Assembly (NCBI GenBank): GCA_023389535.1
Contig: JAEWEH010000349.1
Span: 1-5,224, forward strand
Reading direction: 5' to 3'
Length of the DNA: 5,224 nt
Source: Pseudomonadota bacterium
Lineage (GTDB): Bacteria > Pseudomonadota > Gammaproteobacteria > Burkholderiales > Burkholderiaceae_B
Positions 1 to 5,224 of the stretch are shown in pieces; position 1 is the first letter of the stretch, and each line of letters starts with the position of its first letter. The position numbers were made by a program, and so were the translations under genes. A model generated the notes under the pieces. It saw only the letters and a program-made list of their open reading frames with translations, ran no database searches and was not told where the DNA came from.

Positions 1-600
1 GTGCGGCAACGTCTGCCGCGCGCGCGCTGGCATGCTGCTGGCGTGTCGCTGGGCGGCAACGCCTTGCTCAAGCACGTGGGCGAACAAGGCCAGGCGCTCT
101 CCTGGCTGAAGGCATGCGCTGCCGTGTCGGTACCGGTGGACCTGGTCGCCTGCGGCGCCCGGCTATCCGAGACACGACTGGGCAAGCACTTGTATTCGCG
201 CTATTTCCTCAGGACGATGAAAGTCAAGATACAGGAAAAGGCCAGGCGGTTTCCCGGCAACATTGATCAATTCCGTCTGGGGCAAGTCCGCAGCTTGCGC
301 GAATTCGACGACCTGTACACCGCGCCCATGCATGGCTACAAGAATGCCCTGGACTACTGGACGCGCGCATCCAGCAAGCCTCACTTGCGGAACATCACCA
401 CACCGACCCTGGTGCTCAATGCCAGGAACGATCCGTTCATCCCCGCGCCGTCCCTGCCCGGTTCACATGATTGCTCCGGTGCTGTACTGCTGCATCAGCC
501 GGCCGAGGGCGGGCATGTGGGTTTTGTCACCGGGCCCTTCCCCGGGCATATCAACTGGCTGCCGGCGCGGCTGGCACGCTTTTTTGAAACGCACAGCTGA
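1..600 (+). CDS. YheT-family alpha/beta hydrolase, 3' portion (5' end outside window)
   Basis: This is the C-terminal 199 residues of a cytoplasmic alpha/beta-fold hydrolase of the YheT type; the physiological substrate of the family is poorly known. Counting from base 1, the nucleophile elbow GVSLGGN lies at residues 14-20 with Ser16 as nucleophile. REFDDL and HGY follow at about 100-113, the catalytic acid is Asp144 in NDPF, and the catalytic His is His172 in GGHVGF. The order and wording of these motifs match my memory of E. coli YheT, including its GGHVGF end. YheT proteins are about 320-340 residues, so roughly 130 N-terminal residues, with the early strands and oxyanion-hole region, lie upstream. 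The GTG at base 1 is therefore unlikely to be the true start. Base composition is GC-rich (43 of 60 in the line starting at 121). It ends 77 bases before the next gene on the same strand. The family call is firm; the substrate is unknown. Confidence 0.9.
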   Translation: MRQRLPRARWHAAGVSLGGNALLKHVGEQGQALSWLKACAAVSVPVDLVACGARLSETRLGKHLYSRYFLRTMKVKIQEKARRFPGNIDQFRLGQVRSLREFDDLYTAPMHGYKNALDYWTRASSKPHLRNITTPTLVLNARNDPFIPAPSLPGSHDCSGAVLLHQPAEGGHVGFVTGPFPGHINWLPARLARFFETHS

Positions 601-609
601 TACCGGTAT
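600..609. repeat. 10-bp perfect palindrome at the end of the YheT-like gene
   Basis: ATACCGGTAT reads the same on both strands. It begins at the last base of the YheT-like stop codon. It has no loop and no T-run follows, so it is not a normal intrinsic terminator. It could be a small operator for the downstream peptidase gene or a chance palindrome. Only the symmetry itself is seen; any function is a guess. Confidence 0.2.
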
Positions 610-622
610 ATCCGTCATACAA

Positions 623-651
623 TTCGCCCCGTACACTTTGTCATAAATAAT
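623..651 (+). promoter_or_regulatory. Weak candidate promoter for the S33 peptidase gene
   Basis: The gap between the two plus-strand genes is clearly AT-richer than its surroundings. AATAAT at 646-651 matches the sigma-70 -10 consensus at five of six bases. Seventeen bases upstream, TTCGCC at 623-628 is a poor -35 (three of six). Transcription would start near 658, leaving a leader of about 20 bases before the ATG at 678. This arrangement fits the ATG better than the upstream TTG at 657. The element is weak and may be a composition effect. Confidence 0.22.
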
Positions 652-663
652 TTCTCTTGTTAC

Positions 664-667
664 AGGG
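664..667 (+). promoter_or_regulatory. Probable Shine-Dalgarno AGGG for the ATG at 678
   Basis: AGGG ends ten bases before the ATG at 678, a slightly long but workable spacing. It supports starting at 678 rather than at the TTG at 657, which would place this AGGG inside the coding sequence. The 678 start also gives a compact signal sequence with Lys5 close to the hydrophobic stretch. Confidence 0.45.
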
Positions 668-677
668 CTGCGTTTCC

Positions 678-2474
678 ATGAACCTACCTAAGATTTCCAT
701 CTTGTTCGCTGCTGCGCTTGCCATGACCAGTTGTGGCGGAGATGGCGGCAGCGGTAGCCCGGATACGCCGCCGCCAACCGATCCGCTGGCCTTCTATAAA
801 AACCAGACCGTCAACTGGGGCACATGCAGTCAATACTTCGCTGATGCCGGCTCCCCTCAGGTGAATACCGAACTGGCCAAACTGGGAGGTCGCGTGCAGT
901 GTGCGGATATTAAAGCCCCCCTTGATTACGGCCACCCCGACGGCCTCCAGGTTTCAGTCTCCATGCTCCGTGTGCAGACCGCGGAATCGCCCGAAAAAAA
1001 GCCGAATCTGTTTCTGAATCCTGGCGGTCCGGGCGTAGATGGGCAGAAATATTCACTTAATCTTTACATGCTGCTGGCCAACGGAAGTGGCGACTCCGCG
1101 CTGGGCACGAAGTACAAAGAGCTCAGCAATTCTTATAATTTCGTCGGTTTTTCGCCACGCGGAGTGGGCGCCAGCACCAATATCGTTTGCGCGGGCAACG
1201 AACTCGTTTACCACACGGACGATACCAAATGGGGGGAAAATGCCCCGAATATACAGAGGCTGACCGACGCCGCGCGCTATACCGCCAGCAATTGCCAGAA
1301 AAATCCCGTTTCCGACTACATCCATACTGATGCCACAGCGCGTGACATGGATTTGATGCGCCATTTGCTGGGCGATGAAAAGCTCCACTACTATGGCATA
1401 TCCTACGGTACCTGGCTGGGTTTCTGGTATGCGGGCGCCTTTCCGTTACGAGTCGGCCCTATGGTGCTCGATAGCAACATGAATTTCAGCAAGACGATCC
1501 ATGATGCATCGATCAGCTACACCGAGGGGCAAATCCACACCTTCCTGAACCATATCGCGCCGTATGCGGCCCGTCACGACGGCGTGCTGCATATGGGGAC
1601 GAGTGCCGAGGCCATTGTCAACGATTTGAATACGATCGGCCATGAGATCAACCAAGCCCTGATTTCCGTCGGCAACCCTTTCCGGGCCGAAGCCGATGAA
1701 ATTCCTGGGTATCTCTCTACCGTCAAAGCCGCCATCGAAACGCAGAAGCTCGCCGATCAGGGCAAGACGCTGGATGAGATCGGAGTGATTCTGACCAGCG
1801 GCGAGCAGATTGCGGACAAGGAACTCGATGCGGTGTTCAAAAATACGGTCTGGTCTTTGCTCGGCACCATCCGGCAGCGGCAAAATCCCAACTTTTATTC
1901 GGTGTTTGACGCTTTCCACCTGGACAACTCCGATTCGGTATGGAATACGGTGGTCTGCAACGACGAGCCTTTACGCAACAAGGATCAGACATTCTGGATC
2001 GATACCGCCTTCAGCCAAGCCAAAACGCTTCCCATTGCCAGCACCTCGGTCGCCAAACAGCCTTGTCTTTATTGGAATCACAAGACCAATGCCATCAAGC
2101 CGTCGATGGATAGCCTGAAGGATGCCGCCCTCCTGATGGTTCAAAGCCAATTCGACGTTCCGACGCCCCTTAGTGGAGCGATGGAAACCTTTGAAAGGCT
2201 GCCCGCCACCAAGATGGTCCGCATTCTCAACGAAGGCGCACACGGCTTGATGGTGTATCAGACCGAGTGCGTGGATCTTACGGTGATGGACTACCTGCTT
2301 GGCAAGGCGCCGCAGCGGCGCCTGACTGAATGCCAGGGCAAGCCGCTGCCCCTGGACCAGCAACCGCTTGTGGATGATGCCTCAAAGTCCACCACACGGC
2401 CTGCCTCGCACTTTCGCGATCCGGAAATGGCGGAAAGTCTGATTGCCAGCCTGCGTAAAGCCACTCATCCATAG
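678..2474 (+). CDS. Secreted TAP-like alpha/beta hydrolase (peptidase family S33), predicted lipoprotein
   Basis: Predicted exported serine peptidase of 598 residues that would release short N-terminal peptides from substrates outside the cytoplasm. Numbering is from the ATG at 678. A short signal sequence (residues 1-18) ends in MTSC, a lipobox-like site with Cys19, followed by a Gly/Ser/Pro-rich linker (about 20-36). The oxyanion motif NPGGPG is at 114-119, and SPRGVGAS at 159-166 corresponds to the DPRG segment of the family. The nucleophile elbow GISYGT has Ser242, the acid is Asp493 in QFDVPTP, and the His is His522 in GAHG. A C-terminal TAP-like segment with two cysteines follows (C531, C552). 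The mature part has eight cysteines, an even number that fits disulfides in the periplasm. Well-known members are Streptomyces Tap and the Slp peptidases; substrate preference here cannot be read. It is less GC-rich than its neighbours (30 of 60 in the line at 1081) and is convergent with the M48 gene. An alternative start is TTG 657, giving 605 residues. Confidence 0.88.
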   Translation: MNLPKISILFAAALAMTSCGGDGGSGSPDTPPPTDPLAFYKNQTVNWGTCSQYFADAGSPQVNTELAKLGGRVQCADIKAPLDYGHPDGLQVSVSMLRVQTAESPEKKPNLFLNPGGPGVDGQKYSLNLYMLLANGSGDSALGTKYKELSNSYNFVGFSPRGVGASTNIVCAGNELVYHTDDTKWGENAPNIQRLTDAARYTASNCQKNPVSDYIHTDATARDMDLMRHLLGDEKLHYYGISYGTWLGFWYAGAFPLRVGPMVLDSNMNFSKTIHDASISYTEGQIHTFLNHIAPYAARHDGVLHMGTSAEAIVNDLNTIGHEINQALISVGNPFRAEADEIPGYLSTVKAAIETQKLADQGKTLDEIGVILTSGEQIADKELDAVFKNTVWSLLGTIRQRQNPNFYSVFDAFHLDNSDSVWNTVVCNDEPLRNKDQTFWIDTAFSQAKTLPIASTSVAKQPCLYWNHKTNAIKPSMDSLKDAALLMVQSQFDVPTPLSGAMETFERLPATKMVRILNEGAHGLMVYQTECVDLTVMDYLLGKAPQRRLTECQGKPLPLDQQPLVDDASKSTTRPASHFRDPEMAESLIASLRKATHP

Positions 2475-2564
2475 CCCAGTGACCACGTCGGGCCAGCGCG
2501 GCGGGTCGCGCGTCGCGCTTGGGCACGATCACGCAGCCTTCGGAAGCGCACGCGTGGCCCGCGC
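2475..2564 (-). pseudogene. Possible relic of a DUF2778/Tlde1-like C-terminus (tentative)
   Basis: Read on the minus strand, this 90-base junction translates without a stop. It contains ASEGCVIVPK, with the motif Cys codon at 2533-2535, then an Arg/Ala-rich run ending RRGH. DUF2778/Tlde1-type proteins carry a very similar block (roughly S-E-G-C-I-hydrophobic-hydrophobic-P, then a helix R..R..I..SGD) around their catalytic Cys near the C-terminus. The frame differs from the M48 gene that ends at 2565, and there is no start, no upstream domain and no separate stop. If real, it is a fragment of about 29 codons left after deletion, not a working gene. The match is short and GC-rich DNA readily gives open Ala/Arg-rich frames, so chance is a serious alternative. 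Confidence 0.2.
2491..2524. terminator. GC-rich hairpin between convergent genes, possible bidirectional terminator
   Basis: AGCGCGGCG at 2495-2503 pairs with CGTCGCGCT at 2511-2519 across a 7-base loop, with one G-T wobble. The stem can extend outward through CC/GG after a bulged T at 2520. It sits in the 90-base gap between the stop codons of the S33 peptidase and the M48 gene, where a shared terminator would be expected. No T-run follows on either strand, so it is not a classical intrinsic terminator. In DNA this GC-rich such a stem can also arise by chance. Confidence 0.35.
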
Positions 2565-4076
2565 TCAGGACTTCTTGAAGCGCTCCAGCAGTTCGCGGTC
2601 GGACTTCAGCCTTTCTTTCAGCGTACGTATCTTGACGTCGAGTTCGGACTGCACATAAAAGTCCTTGGTCATGCCACGGGCCTGCTGCAGTTGTTCCACC
2701 GCCGTCGGCAGCGCACCGATCAGCTCGTAATAAGTGCCCATTGTCCGCCGCGCATCCACCCGCTTGCCCAAACGTTCCTGGCTCTGCGCCTGCAGTTGAT
2801 ACAGGCGTGGCAGTTCGGGCCATTTATTGATCAATTGCGCCAACGCGGCTTCCGCGTCCGCATCGCGCCCGGTCTTCTGCATGGCTTCGACGCGCGCGAG
2901 CGCCAGCCCCTGGTTATCCGGCCACTTGCCGACCGCGGACTGCGCCAATTGCAGTGCTTGTGCCTGTTCGCCCCGATCGAGCGCCAGCAATATCGACAAC
3001 CCGGCCATTTGCGGCGAGCTATGGCCGCCCTTCTCGGCGTTGGCCAGTGCGCCCTGCGCCGCGGCCAGGTCGCGCTCCTGGCGCGCGGCATACGCCAGCC
3101 CATACCAGGCCGCCGACTGCTGCACGCCCGTCGTGTTCTGCGCATCGAGCCTTAACTTATCCACCGCATTGCGTTGTGCCTGCTTGTCGCGGGCCTGCAG
3201 CACACGCAGCTTGGCGCGTATGTACCAGAACGCGTCGGAATCCCGATGAGGCGCCGGCGAGACTTCGCGCACACGATTCTGGATATCCGACATGCGCTGT
3301 ATCGATAAGGGGTGGGTGCTGGTGTATGCGCCGCCACCCGCGCCTTCATTCAGCCGGGCGGAATTGCCCAGTTGGTTGAACATGCGCACCATGCCCTGTG
3401 GGTCGAAGCCCGCCTTGCGCATCATTTCGAAGCCGGCACGGTCCGCTTCCTGTTCGGCCTGGCGTGAAAAACCCAGTTGCCGGTCGACCGCCGCGGCCTG
3501 CCCGAAAGCCGCCACGCCCATGGCCAGGTCCCCGCTACCCGACAGCGCCGCCAATAAGGCCCCGGCCAGTGCGGCCATCATCACGCCGCTGCTCTGGGAC
3601 CGTTGTGTCATGCCGCGGGCGATATGGCGTTGGGTGACGTGGCCGATTTCATGCGCGACGACGGAAGCCAGTTCGGATTCGCTTTGCGCCGTCACGACCA
3701 GACCGCTATTCACGCCTATATAACCGCCGGGCAGCGCAAAGGCATTGATCTGATCGTCGCGTACGCCGAATATGGTGATGCGCTGGCTGGCGCCGCCACT
3801 GGCCTGCGCGGCCAAGCGGCGACCCATATCGGTCAGGTACTGGTTGACGTCCGGATCCGCAATATAGGTAGGGTCGCGCCGGCCTTGCTCCATGATGGCG
3901 TCGCCGAGCGTGCGTTCCAGCGCGGGCGATAGTTCGGCGGCGGATGCCGAGCCCATGCTGGGCAGGCCCACGGGCTGCGCTTGCACGGGCGCGGCCCATG
4001 GCATGATCAAGGCAAGGCTGACGCAGAGCGCCCGACTGTAGAGATTGACCTTCAAGGCATACCGATGGGCTGTCAT
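2565..4076 (-). CDS. Periplasmic M48 zinc metalloprotease with TPR domain (BepA/YfgC-like)
   Basis: This is a 503-residue exported zinc protease close in length and design to E. coli BepA (487 residues), which helps assemble or degrades outer-membrane proteins at the BAM and LPS-transport machinery. The signal peptide has Lys9 and Arg15, a hydrophobic core at about 16-29, and likely cleavage after Ala33 (VQA-Q). The M48 domain spans about 50-275, with zinc site HEIGH at 142-146 (His142, Glu143, His146). EQEAD at 208-212 gives the likely third ligand Glu208. His255 in STHPL aligns with the histidine reported as a zinc-binding switch in BepA. Residues 164-197 form a hydrophobic Ala/Gly-rich stretch between the zinc motifs, usual in the family. 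TPR-like helices run from about 320 to 465, with units near 322-350, 388-418 and 421-455, then a charged terminal helix. AAGGA at 4085-4081, four bases before the ATG, supports this start. It lies 16 bases after the ctaG-like gene, so they are probably cotranscribed. No key residue is missing. Confidence 0.92.
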   Translation of the reverse strand: MTAHRYALKVNLYSRALCVSLALIMPWAAPVQAQPVGLPSMGSASAAELSPALERTLGDAIMEQGRRDPTYIADPDVNQYLTDMGRRLAAQASGGASQRITIFGVRDDQINAFALPGGYIGVNSGLVVTAQSESELASVVAHEIGHVTQRHIARGMTQRSQSSGVMMAALAGALLAALSGSGDLAMGVAAFGQAAAVDRQLGFSRQAEQEADRAGFEMMRKAGFDPQGMVRMFNQLGNSARLNEGAGGGAYTSTHPLSIQRMSDIQNRVREVSPAPHRDSDAFWYIRAKLRVLQARDKQAQRNAVDKLRLDAQNTTGVQQSAAWYGLAYAARQERDLAAAQGALANAEKGGHSSPQMAGLSILLALDRGEQAQALQLAQSAVGKWPDNQGLALARVEAMQKTGRDADAEAALAQLINKWPELPRLYQLQAQSQERLGKRVDARRTMGTYYELIGALPTAVEQLQQARGMTKDFYVQSELDVKIRTLKERLKSDRELLERFKKS

Positions 4077-4080
4077 GCTG

Positions 4081-4085
4081 TCCTT
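4081..4085 (-). promoter_or_regulatory. Shine-Dalgarno AAGGA of the M48 protease gene
   Basis: On the minus strand AAGGA is followed by CAGC and then ATG at 4076. It lies wholly inside the 16-base gap after the ctaG-like stop codon. This fixes the start of the protease and suggests that it is translated from its own site on a shared transcript. Confidence 0.65.
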
Positions 4086-4092
4086 GCAAGAA

Positions 4093-4956
4093 TCAGGAAA
4101 TCGGCGCGGTAATGGCGTGCCTGGCCTTTTTCAGGTCCTGCTTGTTGGGCAGACGATTCTTGGCGGACAGGCGCATCATGGTCGCCAGGGCGAACAATAA
4201 GCCGAATACCTCGACGAATCCCGCCAATACCCACATTGTCAAGCCGCCTATCGCCTGGTCGGTGACGGCGGACATGCCGGGTATGGCGCGGCCGCAGAGG
4301 TCGAAGATGGGATAGAGATCGTGTTCGGTAAAAGTGATGACGGCCCCGACCACCATCTGCGGCACCATGGTGATGACGGGAGACAGGATGCGCCCGCCGG
4401 GCGACATGACGGCGGGCGGGCTGGGGCGGCGATCAAGAATCAGATTCCAGTACATGAAGCCGCTGATGACCACCGACCAGTTCATGAACCGGTACAGCCG
4501 CCAGTCGAGCATGGAATAGAACTGCACGGTCGGAATCAGAAAGCCGACCACCAACACCACGAACAGGAAGGGAACGAATATCTTGTTGGTCAGGACGGCT
4601 TCCAGCGCCCGGCCCGGCCCGCTGGCGCGGAAATCCCGCAGCCGCAGCCGCCAGGCCTTGGGCAAGCCGGCGCGCATCACCTGGCCGGGGTAGGCCCCCA
4701 TGATCAGCAGCGGCCCAAGGTGATGCAGGATCAAGTGCTGCAAGCGATGGATGAAGAACATGCGTTCGGCGTAGTAGTCGATACGCGTATGCAGCGACAG
4801 GTACAGAATGACCACACCCGCCCAGAAAAACGCCTGGCGAACCTTGCCCACCTTGTGCACCCGTGTGCCTCGTACAAACAGCCAGCCCCCCGCAAAAAAC
4901 ATCAGCAGCAGTGTCGGGGAAAATTCCCAGGGGGTCAGCCAGTCGATAAGAAGCAT
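4093..4956 (-). CDS. CtaG-type (caa3_CtaG family) cytochrome c oxidase assembly protein
   Basis: This is a 287-residue polytopic inner-membrane protein of the family named after Bacillus CtaG, needed there for maturation of caa3-type cytochrome c oxidase. Its exact role in proteobacteria is less clear, and it differs from the Cox11 protein also called CtaG. About seven hydrophobic segments are visible: 12-29, 42-56, 67-90, 126-147, 157-174, 192-210 and 235-262. The third holds a histidine cluster (His70, 74, 78, 79) in the family's characteristic H-x-x-x-H-x-x-x-H pattern before GPLLIMGAYP, a candidate metal-binding site. The sixth-to-seventh junction has DQAIGGLTMW (233-242), another family hallmark, and the C-terminal tail is basic. 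The ATG at 4956 has only a weak GGA 11-13 bases upstream, so translation may depend on the preceding gene, which ends 31 bases away. No oxidase subunit gene lies in the window. The family call is strong; the target oxidase is unknown. Confidence 0.87.
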   Translation of the reverse strand: MLLIDWLTPWEFSPTLLLMFFAGGWLFVRGTRVHKVGKVRQAFFWAGVVILYLSLHTRIDYYAERMFFIHRLQHLILHHLGPLLIMGAYPGQVMRAGLPKAWRLRLRDFRASGPGRALEAVLTNKIFVPFLFVVLVVGFLIPTVQFYSMLDWRLYRFMNWSVVISGFMYWNLILDRRPSPPAVMSPGGRILSPVITMVPQMVVGAVITFTEHDLYPIFDLCGRAIPGMSAVTDQAIGGLTMWVLAGFVEVFGLLFALATMMRLSAKNRLPNKQDLKKARHAITAPIS

Positions 4957-4987
4957 GGGTGAAAAATCCGCGAATCGGGGGGCAATC

Positions 4988-5218
4988 CTAGTTTAAAGCA
5001 ATATGGCGGCGATCGCCCCATTGCACTTGCTGCACCCCCGGCACCGCGCTGAGCAGTTTCGCCTGCGACATCAGCACCGGCCTAAGCTCCGGTGGACAAT
5101 TGACCGTAACGCAGGCGCTGGCCATATCGTGCTGCCTGGCATGATCGACCATCAGCTTCGCCACCTGCAAGCCGGCCGCTTCGAAATCCAGGTAGATTCG
5201 CTTGCGGACGTCCGCCAT
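4988..5218 (-). CDS. Small soluble protein of unknown function (start uncertain)
   Basis: I do not recognise this 76-residue protein. It has no signal peptide or membrane segment, so it should be cytoplasmic. The sequence suggests alternating strands and helices: strand at about 7-12, helix 15-31, strand 35-40, helix 43-59 and strand 62-75, reminiscent of a small alpha/beta sandwich. It has two cysteines, Cys36 and Cys41, five residues apart. It lies 31 bases upstream of the ctaG-like gene on the same strand, so it is probably first, or nearest upstream, in that transcript. The ATG at 5218 is only six bases from the window edge and no stop codon separates it from the edge in frame (CAC ATC precede it). 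The real start could therefore be further upstream and this could be the end of a longer protein. Regular composition and operon position argue that it is a real gene. Confidence 0.6.
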   Translation of the reverse strand: MADVRKRIYLDFEAAGLQVAKLMVDHARQHDMASACVTVNCPPELRPVLMSQAKLLSAVPGVQQVQWGDRRHIALN

Positions 5219-5224
5219 GATGTG

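Noticed and set aside
1446..1919. 157-codon open frame on the minus strand
   Set aside because: It is antisense to the S33 peptidase coding region, which has clear motifs before and after this stretch. It shows no recognisable family.
2549..2556. 8-bp palindrome CACGCGTG near the end of the M48 gene
   Set aside because: Short palindromes of G and C are expected by chance at this composition, and it has no repeat partner or flanking structure.
2278..2823. 181-codon open frame on the minus strand spanning the convergent junction
   Set aside because: Most of it is antisense to the S33 peptidase or an alternative frame of the M48 gene, and the protein is Ala/Arg/Gly-rich without domain character. 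Only the short middle part in the junction is kept, as a tentative relic.
2691..3932. Several plus-strand open frames of 79-154 codons opposite the M48 gene
   Set aside because: They are shadow frames caused by the high GC content of the M48 gene, which has a signal peptide, zinc site and TPR repeats in its own frame.
4321..4962. 213-codon open frame on the plus strand, His/Gln/Pro-rich
   Set aside because: It lies wholly antisense to the ctaG-like gene; its His and Gln content mirrors the complementary codons of a hydrophobic membrane protein. No domain is visible.

Overview
The window is 5.2 kb of bacterial chromosome with mostly GC-rich coding sequence (single 60-base lines in the flanking genes count about 63-77% G+C). 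The gene families and general protein character fit a betaproteobacterium of the Burkholderiales, perhaps Alcaligenaceae (Bordetella/Achromobacter-like). That placement rests on overall impression, since there is no rRNA or other marker gene here.

Layout: (1) 1-600, plus strand, is the 3' part of a YheT-type alpha/beta hydrolase whose start lies before the window. (2) 601-677 is a short, AT-richer gap with a weak promoter candidate. (3) 678-2474, plus strand, is an exported, probably lipid-anchored serine peptidase of the tripeptidyl aminopeptidase-like S33 family, with a complete catalytic triad and eight cysteines in the mature part. It is visibly less GC-rich (about 50-55% in sampled lines). 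(4) 2475-2564 is a 90-base convergent junction with a GC-rich hairpin and, on the minus strand, a short stretch resembling the catalytic-Cys motif of DUF2778/Tlde1 proteins. (5) 2565-4076, minus strand, is a complete periplasmic M48 metalloprotease with TPR repeats (BepA/YfgC-like). (6) 4093-4956, minus strand, is a polytopic CtaG-type cytochrome oxidase assembly protein. (7) 4988-5218, minus strand, is a small soluble protein that I do not recognise.

The three minus-strand genes are read in the order small protein, ctaG-like, bepA-like, with gaps of 31 and 16 bases, and are probably one transcript. The two recognisable members both serve the cell envelope: oxidase maturation in the inner membrane and outer-membrane protein quality control in the periplasm. 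The S33 lipoprotein would also act in the envelope but is convergent and separately transcribed, and its composition suggests a different history. I see no tRNA, rRNA, insertion sequence, CRISPR array or obvious new multi-gene system. The items most worth a second look are the compositionally distinct peptidase, the possible gene relic beside it, and the unrecognised small protein at the right edge.
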